A stretch of 28,849 nucleotides of DNA from Actinomycetes bacterium (lineage in GTDB: Bacteria; Actinomycetota; Actinomycetes; Propionibacteriales; Propionibacteriaceae), in assembly GCA_023387135.1 (NCBI GenBank), contig JAEWIK010000115.1, forward strand, positions 1-28,849, in the 5' to 3' direction. The number at the start of each line of letters is the position of its first letter. Positions within the stretch are counted from its first letter, which is position 1. The notes under the pieces were generated by a model that was not told the DNA's origin, did no database searches, and saw only the letters and a program-made list of their open reading frames with translations. The position numbers were made by a program, and so were the translations under genes. Shown piece after piece: positions 23,997 to 28,849 of this stretch.

Positions 23997-24959
23997 ATGA
24001 CGGGTCAGGCTGCAGAACCCAGCCACGTCCCTGTGATGCGCGACCGCATCGTCGAACTCCTCGCTCCGGCGCTGCAGGACGCCGACTCCGTCTACCTCGA
24101 CTGCACGCTCGGCCTGGGCGGGCACGCGTCGGCGATCCTCGACGCCTGCCCGAACGCGCGCCTCATCGGGATCGACAGGGACGCGGCGGCCCTCGACGTG
24201 GCGAAGCGGCGACTCGCGCGCTTCGGTGAGCGGGTCAGGCTCTACCAGGCGATCTACCACGAACTCGACGAGGTGCTGGACGAGGACGAGACCTCGGCGG
24301 TGCAGGCGATCTGCATGGACCTCGGATTGTCGTCGCTGCAGATCGACGCCAGGGACAGGGGCTTCGCCTACGCCAGCGACGCGCCGCTCGACATGCGCAT
24401 GGACCAGACGCAGGCGGTGACGGCCGCCACCGTCGTCAACACCACCGCACCCGGCGAACTCGTCAGGATCCTCAGGGTCTACGGCGACGAGAAGTTCGCC
24501 GACAGGATCGTCCGGCGGATCGTCGACGCCAGGGCGAAGGCGCCGCTGCGCACGTCGGCCGAACTCGTCGCGCTGATCGACGCGGCCGTCCCGATGGCCG
24601 CCCGCACCCGTTCCGGCCACCCCGCCAAGCGCACCTTCCAGGCCCTGCGGATCGCCGTCAACGGCGAACTCGACTCCCTCGCCACGGCGTTGCCGGCGGC
24701 CCTCGACGCGCTGGCGCCGGGCGGCAGGCTGGCCATCCTCGCCTACCACTCGGGCGAGGACAGGCTCGTCAAGCACGCCTTCGCCGAGGCGAGCACCGAC
24801 AACGTGCCGCCCGGCGTGCCCGACGTCCCCGACGCCCTCAAGGCGAGGTTCGCCCTGCTCACCCGCGGGGCCGAACGTCCGACTCCTTCCGAGACCGCCC
24901 TCAACCCCCGGGCCGCCTCCGCACGGCTGCGGGCCATCGCACGCAAGGAGGCCGCATGA
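23997..24959 (+). CDS. rsmH: 16S rRNA m4C1402 methyltransferase RsmH
   Basis: RsmH (MraW) uses S-adenosylmethionine to methylate N4 of C1402 in 16S rRNA. The 320-residue protein shows HVPVMRDRIVELLAP at the N-terminus, the SAM-binding loop LDCTLGLGGHASAIL, the IGIDRDAAAL strand, MDLGLSSLQID and FAYASDAPLDMRMD, and the late YHSGEDRLVK motif. GAGGAGG lies just before the ATG. The gene follows mraZ as usual and overlaps the ftsL-like gene by ATGA. All expected motifs are present, and the length is normal. Confidence 0.95.
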   Translation: MTGQAAEPSHVPVMRDRIVELLAPALQDADSVYLDCTLGLGGHASAILDACPNARLIGIDRDAAALDVAKRRLARFGERVRLYQAIYHELDEVLDEDETSAVQAICMDLGLSSLQIDARDRGFAYASDAPLDMRMDQTQAVTAATVVNTTAPGELVRILRVYGDEKFADRIVRRIVDARAKAPLRTSAELVALIDAAVPMAARTRSGHPAKRTFQALRIAVNGELDSLATALPAALDALAPGGRLAILAYHSGEDRLVKHAFAEASTDNVPPGVPDVPDALKARFALLTRGAERPTPSETALNPRAASARLRAIARKEAA

Positions 24960-25561
24960 CAGCGTTGCTCGCCCCTCGACAGCAGCCCGGCTGGGACCGG
25001 CCCGACCTCAAGCCGGTGCCCGGGCGGCGCCGTCAGCTCGGCATGCCGGGGTTCATCGCCGTCGTCGTCCTGATCCTCGGCGTGGGCATGGTGGGAGTCC
25101 TCGTCCTCACCACCATGCTGCAGGGCCAGGCGTTCGAGGTCGAGCGCAAGCAGGCAGAGGCAGCGGCGCTGTCGAACAGGGTGTCCGACCTGCAGGCCGA
25201 ACTGGCGTCGGCGAGCTCCGTCCACAACCTCGGCGTGCTCGCCCAGCGCATCGGCATGAAGCCCAACCCGTACCCCGTGCAGTTGCGGCTGCCCGACGGC
25301 AAGGTGATCGGCAAGCCGACCGAGGTGATGGGCGGGGAGGTCCCCAGCGTGAGGTACGTCACCGAGGCGCAGGCCGCCGCCGAACTGCAGGCGAGGCACG
25401 CCGCCGAGGCCAGGAAGAAGGCCGAGGCCGACGCCAAGAAGAAGGCAGAGGCCGACGCGAAGGCGCAGAAGAAGGCCGAGGCCGAGGCGAAGAAGAACGC
25501 CGGGGCCGCGACCACAGCACCCACCACGACGACGAAGAAGCCGGCCGAGGGGGACCAGTGA
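24956..25561 (+). CDS. ftsL: FtsL-like cell-division membrane protein with long Lys/Ala/Glu tail
   Basis: This 201-residue bitopic protein occupies the ftsL position between rsmH and ftsI. It has a 29-residue cytoplasmic N-terminus, one membrane helix (about residues 30-55, GFIAVVVLILGVGMVGVLVL), and a short coiled coil (about 60-85) with the IGMKPNP segment seen in actinobacterial FtsL-type proteins. In the divisome FtsL works with FtsB and FtsQ to activate FtsW and FtsI. Unusually, the C-terminus is extended by about 60 residues of imperfect KKAEADAK-type repeats followed by a Thr/Lys stretch. Typical FtsL is near 100-120 residues. It overlaps rsmH (ATGA) and ftsI (GTGA). Confidence 0.8.
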   Translation: MTALLAPRQQPGWDRPDLKPVPGRRRQLGMPGFIAVVVLILGVGMVGVLVLTTMLQGQAFEVERKQAEAAALSNRVSDLQAELASASSVHNLGVLAQRIGMKPNPYPVQLRLPDGKVIGKPTEVMGGEVPSVRYVTEAQAAAELQARHAAEARKKAEADAKKKAEADAKAQKKAEAEAKKNAGAATTAPTTTTKKPAEGDQ

Positions 25562-27582
25562 GCAAGCCGCTCGATCGCTTCTTCTACGGCAAGGCGACGA
25601 GCGCCGGGGGCGCCAGGCCGGCCCGCAAGCCCAAGGCCGCCGAGGAGAGCCTGCTGTGGTCGGCGGACGGGCCCGTCGCGCCGCACCCCTCGTCGGCGAC
25701 GAAGGCAAGGGGGAAGGCGAGCGCGCAGCCGAAGGCCCGCCGCAAGCCGACGGCACCCGCCTCCCGTCCGAGGAAGACCGCCGCCCCCAGGCCGTGGCGG
25801 CGGCTGCCGGTCGCCCCGTCGGCCAACCGGCTGCGGGTCATGCTCATCGCCGTGGCGGTCGTGTTCTCGCTCGCCGCGGGCAGGGCCGTCCAGGTGCAGG
25901 CGATCGACGCCGACGCCGTGGCAGCCGAGGCGGCGACCCAGATCACCGTCGCCCACACGCTGCCTGCCTTCCGCGGGGAGATCACCGACCGCAACGGGGA
26001 GGTGCTGGCCTTCACCGAGGCCACCGTCACCGTGGTGGCGGACCCCGAGATGATCCGCACCAACGGCAAGTTCGACGAGCCGATGACGAGCAGGGACACC
26101 GAGATCGCCGAGACGGCGCCGCAGAAGATCGCCGACCTGCTCGCCGAGCACGTCGGCGGCTCCGCGTCCGACTACCTGCCCAAGCTCACCAAGGCGGGCA
26201 GCAAGTACTCCATCGTGGCCAAGAACGTGTCGGCGGCCGCCTACAGCGACCTGAGCGCGGCCATGAGGGAAGCCGGCCTGATCGGCGTCTACCGGGAGAG
26301 CGCGCCCACTCGCAGGTACCCCAACGGCACCGTCGCCGCCAACATCGTGGGCTTCGTCAACGAGCAGGGCCAGGGGTCCGGCGGTCTCGAGCTCGCGCTC
26401 GACAAGACCCTCAAGGGCGTCGACGGCAAGGAGATCTACGAGACCTCCCCGAACGGCAAGATCCCGCTCGGCACCGACGTCCTGACCCCGGCCCGCAACG
26501 GCCAGAACTACCAGACCACGCTCGACCTCGGCCTGCAGTGGCAGGTCGAGCAGATCCTCGCCGACAGGGTGCGGAACGCCGAGGCGAACACCGGCATCGC
26601 GCTGGTCATGAACGTCAAGACGGGGGAGTTGCTCGCCCTGGCGAACTACCCGAGTTACGACCCCAACAACTACGGCGATTTCGACACGAAGGACCTCGGC
26701 AACCGGGCCGTCACCAACGTCTACACCCCCGGCAGCGTGCAGAAGACCCTCACCTTCGCCGCGCTGCTGGACGCCGGGCTGGTCAGCCCGACCGACGTCA
26801 TGGAGGTGCCGGGCAGGATCAAGTCGGGCAACGACTGGGTGTCCGACGCCTGGACGCACGGCACCGAGGACTTCTACGCCCAGGGGGTGGTGGCGAAGTC
26901 GTCCAACGTCGGCGCGATCCTCTTCGCCCGCAAGATGAAGACCGCCGACCTGCAGCGCTACATCGCGTCCTTCGGCCTCGGCTCGAGGACGGGCATCGGC
27001 CTCCCCGGCGAGTCCGCGGGCATCCTGCCCGGCCCGGACATGCCCGGTTACTCGCGCGACGGCCTCGCCTTCGGCGGCAGCGCGGTGGCTGTCACGGCGG
27101 TCCAGGAGGCGGCGGCGGTCGCCGCGGTGACCAACGGCGGCATCTACCACCAGCCGCGCATCCTGAAGTCGACCACGGCGTCCGACGGCACGACCCAGGA
27201 GATCGCCGGGGCCGAACCCCGCCGCGTCATCTCCGCGGACGCCTCCCGGCAGGTCACGTCGATGATGGAAGCCATGGTCGTCAACAACCAGGCGGGCGTC
27301 TTCAAGGTGGACGGCTACCGCACCGGCGCCAAGACCGGCACCTCCCGCAAGCTCGACCCCAAGACCGGCGCCACCAAGGGCCTCGTGGTGTCGACGATCG
27401 GCGTGGCACCCGTCGAGGACCCGCAACTGCTCGTCTACGTCGTCGTCGACAACCCGCGGCGCGGGTCGTCGGGCCAGGCGGTGGCGGGGCCCGCCTACCA
27501 GGACATCATGCAACTCTCGCTCGCCCGCTATGGTGTGGCTCCGTCGAAGTCGAAGCCCCCGAAACTCCCTGTCGGCCCCTGA
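25558..27582 (+). CDS. ftsI: Division-specific penicillin-binding protein (FtsI/PBP3 transpeptidase)
   Basis: This 674-residue class B penicillin-binding protein cross-links septal peptidoglycan together with FtsW. A basic, Pro/Ala/Lys-rich cytoplasmic segment of about 90 residues precedes a single membrane helix (about 92-112). The dimerisation/pedestal region begins at FRGEITDRNGEVLA. The transpeptidase motifs are complete: S393-V-Q-K in YTPGSVQKTLTF, S448-S-N and K592-T-G-T-S. There is no PASTA domain. The GTG start overlaps the previous stop (GTGA). murE follows after 14 bases. In actinobacteria this gene is also called pbpB. Confidence 0.95.
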   Translation: MSKPLDRFFYGKATSAGGARPARKPKAAEESLLWSADGPVAPHPSSATKARGKASAQPKARRKPTAPASRPRKTAAPRPWRRLPVAPSANRLRVMLIAVAVVFSLAAGRAVQVQAIDADAVAAEAATQITVAHTLPAFRGEITDRNGEVLAFTEATVTVVADPEMIRTNGKFDEPMTSRDTEIAETAPQKIADLLAEHVGGSASDYLPKLTKAGSKYSIVAKNVSAAAYSDLSAAMREAGLIGVYRESAPTRRYPNGTVAANIVGFVNEQGQGSGGLELALDKTLKGVDGKEIYETSPNGKIPLGTDVLTPARNGQNYQTTLDLGLQWQVEQILADRVRNAEANTGIALVMNVKTGELLALANYPSYDPNNYGDFDTKDLGNRAVTNVYTPGSVQKTLTFAALLDAGLVSPTDVMEVPGRIKSGNDWVSDAWTHGTEDFYAQGVVAKSSNVGAILFARKMKTADLQRYIASFGLGSRTGIGLPGESAGILPGPDMPGYSRDGLAFGGSAVAVTAVQEAAAVAAVTNGGIYHQPRILKSTTASDGTTQEIAGAEPRRVISADASRQVTSMMEAMVVNNQAGVFKVDGYRTGAKTGTSRKLDPKTGATKGLVVSTIGVAPVEDPQLLVYVVVDNPRRGSSGQAVAGPAYQDIMQLSLARYGVAPSKSKPPKLPVGP

Positions 27583-27596
27583 GAGGCAGGCCTGCG

Positions 27597-28849
27597 ATGA
27601 CCAACCAGCCAGCCGAACCCCGCCCCGCCAGGGCGGGGTCGCTGGCGTTGGGCGCCCTGTTCGACGCCGCGGCCGGCGTCGTCGTCACGGGCGTCACGCT
27701 CGACTCCCGCAGGGTCTCTCCGGGCGACCTCTACGTGGGGCTGCCGGGCCAGGCGACCCACGGCGCGAGGTTCGCTCCCGCTGCCGTCGCCGCCGGAGCA
27801 GCCGCGATCCTGACCGACGCCGCCGGGGCCGCCCTCGCCGGTGAGGCGGGCGTCCCCGTCGTCGTCGTCGACGACCCGCGGGCCGAGCTGGCGAGGGTGG
27901 CCGCCGAGATCTACGGCAGGCCCGGAGACCACCTGCTCATGCTCGGGGTCACGGGCACCACCGGCAAGACGAGCACCACCTACCTGCTGGAAGCCGGGCT
28001 GGCGGCGGCGGGTCTCGTGACCGGCGTCATCGGGACCATCGGGTTCAGGGTGGCCGGCGAGCCGCTGGCGGTCGCCCGTTCGACAGTCACCACCCCGGAG
28101 GCACCCGACCTGCAGGCGCTGCTCGCCGTGATGCGTGACCGTGGCGCCCAGGGCGTCGCCATGGAGGTCTCGTCCCACGCGCTGGCACTGCACAGGGTCG
28201 ACTGCATCGCCTTCGACGTCGCGGGTTTCACCAACCTCGGACGCGACCACCTCGACTTCCATCACGACATGGAGTCCTACTTCGCGGCCAAGCAGCGGCT
28301 GTTCCTCGACGGCAGGGCCAGGCACGCCGTGGTCAACGTCGACGACCCGTGGGGCAGGAGGCTCGCGGACGCCGTCACCGCCGACGGCTCGGCGATCCTC
28401 CACACGACCGGGGCGACCGGCGACTACAGGATCCTCCGACAGCGGGCGGACGCCGGGGGCACCCGGGTGCTGCTCGCCACCCCGCGCGGCGAGCACGAGT
28501 TCGTCCTCGGGCTGCTGGGGGACTTCAACGTCAAGAACGCGCTGACCGCCGCCGCGATGCTGGATTGCGCGGGAGCCGACCTTGCCGCCGCGCTCACGGG
28601 CTTCGCCCGGGCCCAGGTGCCGGGACGCATGCAGCGGGTCTGGCTGGGCGACGACGCCCCGGGGGTGGTGGTCGACTTCGCCCACACGCCCGAGGCCGTG
28701 GCGGCGGCGCTGGCCGCCCTGCCCGAGGGTCGCGTCACGGCGGTCCTCGGCTGTGGCGGGGACAGGGACGTCGCCAAGCGCGAGCCGATGGGGGAGGCGG
28801 CCGCCCGCGCCGCCCAGGTCGTGGTGGTGACCGACGACAACCCCCGCAG
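27597..28849 (+). CDS. murE: UDP-MurNAc-tripeptide synthetase MurE (partial, runs off window)
   Basis: MurE adds the third residue of the peptidoglycan stem peptide to UDP-MurNAc-L-Ala-D-Glu in the cytoplasm. The frame stays open from the ATG at 27597 to the window end (417 complete codons). Visible parts are the N-terminal domain with TLDSRRVSPGDLYVGLPG, the P-loop GVTGTTGKTSTT (K124), TTPEAPDLQ, EVSSHAL, FTNLGRDHLDFH and DFAHTPEA. The last complete codons give DNPR (residues 414-417), the motif typical of diaminopimelate-adding enzymes. The C-terminus lies outside the window. A GAGAGG/GCAGG sequence precedes the start, 14 bases after ftsI. Confidence 0.95.
   Translation, partial: MTNQPAEPRPARAGSLALGALFDAAAGVVVTGVTLDSRRVSPGDLYVGLPGQATHGARFAPAAVAAGAAAILTDAAGAALAGEAGVPVVVVDDPRAELARVAAEIYGRPGDHLLMLGVTGTTGKTSTTYLLEAGLAAAGLVTGVIGTIGFRVAGEPLAVARSTVTTPEAPDLQALLAVMRDRGAQGVAMEVSSHALALHRVDCIAFDVAGFTNLGRDHLDFHHDMESYFAAKQRLFLDGRARHAVVNVDDPWGRRLADAVTADGSAILHTTGATGDYRILRQRADAGGTRVLLATPRGEHEFVLGLLGDFNVKNALTAAAMLDCAGADLAAALTGFARAQVPGRMQRVWLGDDAPGVVVDFAHTPEAVAAALAALPEGRVTAVLGCGGDRDVAKREPMGEAAARAAQVVVVTDDNPR

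Noticed and set aside
25033..27513. 826-codon open frame on the minus strand opposite ftsL and ftsI
   Set aside because: It is antisense to two conserved division genes, and the translation is Gly/Val/Asp/Arg low-complexity sequence.
27586..27595. 10-bp palindrome GCAGGCCTGC before murE
   Set aside because: It is a short self-complementary sequence without a loop that overlaps the ribosome binding site. A specific role cannot be supported.
1..28849. Search for CRISPR arrays, insertion sequences, integrases, tRNA/rRNA genes and defence or toxin systems
   Set aside because: No direct-repeat array, transposase, terminal repeats, RNA gene or defence-type protein was recognised. The gene content is core and transport functions.

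Overview
The window is ordinary chromosomal DNA of a high-GC actinobacterium. Support comes from the fused MrpA/MrpB antiporter subunit, a DUF3040 protein, an ANTAR regulator, a moxR-DUF58-transglutaminase operon divergent from the division/cell-wall (dcw) cluster, many GTG starts and GTGA/ATGA gene overlaps. MurE keeps the DNPR motif, so peptidoglycan with diaminopimelate is expected. AGG is used unusually often for arginine. A member of the Propionibacteriales is my best guess, but the sequence alone does not prove it.

Positions 1-7.4 kb hold a miscellaneous block: a small YHS metal-binding protein, a GAF-ANTAR RNA-binding regulator, an unrecognised 68-residue protein, a YtcJ-type amidohydrolase, a convergent YbaK-type deacylase, RNase HI, an M20 metallopeptidase, an MFS transporter and a convergent TetR regulator whose 3' end overlaps the transporter gene by 74 bp. 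Several of these genes have no ribosome binding site. They carry a TANNNT hexamer about 12 bases before the start codon, as expected for leaderless transcripts.

Positions 7.6-13.8 kb are a complete Mrp (Mnh) cation/proton antiporter operon: mrpAB (fused), C, D, E, F and G. It is preceded by a short candidate leader ORF and by RNA hairpins. A DUF3040 membrane protein and a terminator-like hairpin follow.

Positions 14.4-18.8 kb are a carbohydrate ABC-transporter operon (lipoprotein binding protein and two permeases) ending in its own LacI-family repressor. A strong 28-bp palindrome lies at the predicted transcription start. No ATPase or glycosidase gene is present, so the ATPase must be shared and encoded elsewhere.

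Positions 18.8-23.3 kb (minus strand) encode MoxR ATPase, a DUF58 protein and a membrane transglutaminase. Divergently, 23.4 kb to the end is the start of the dcw cluster: mraZ with phased MraZ boxes, rsmH, an FtsL-like protein with a long Lys/Ala/Glu tail, the division transpeptidase FtsI, and murE running off the window end.

I found no mobile elements, CRISPR arrays, rRNA or tRNA genes, and no convincing novel multi-gene system. The most interesting leads are the structured leader in front of mrpA, the recurrent leaderless-promoter pattern, and the unusual FtsL tail.
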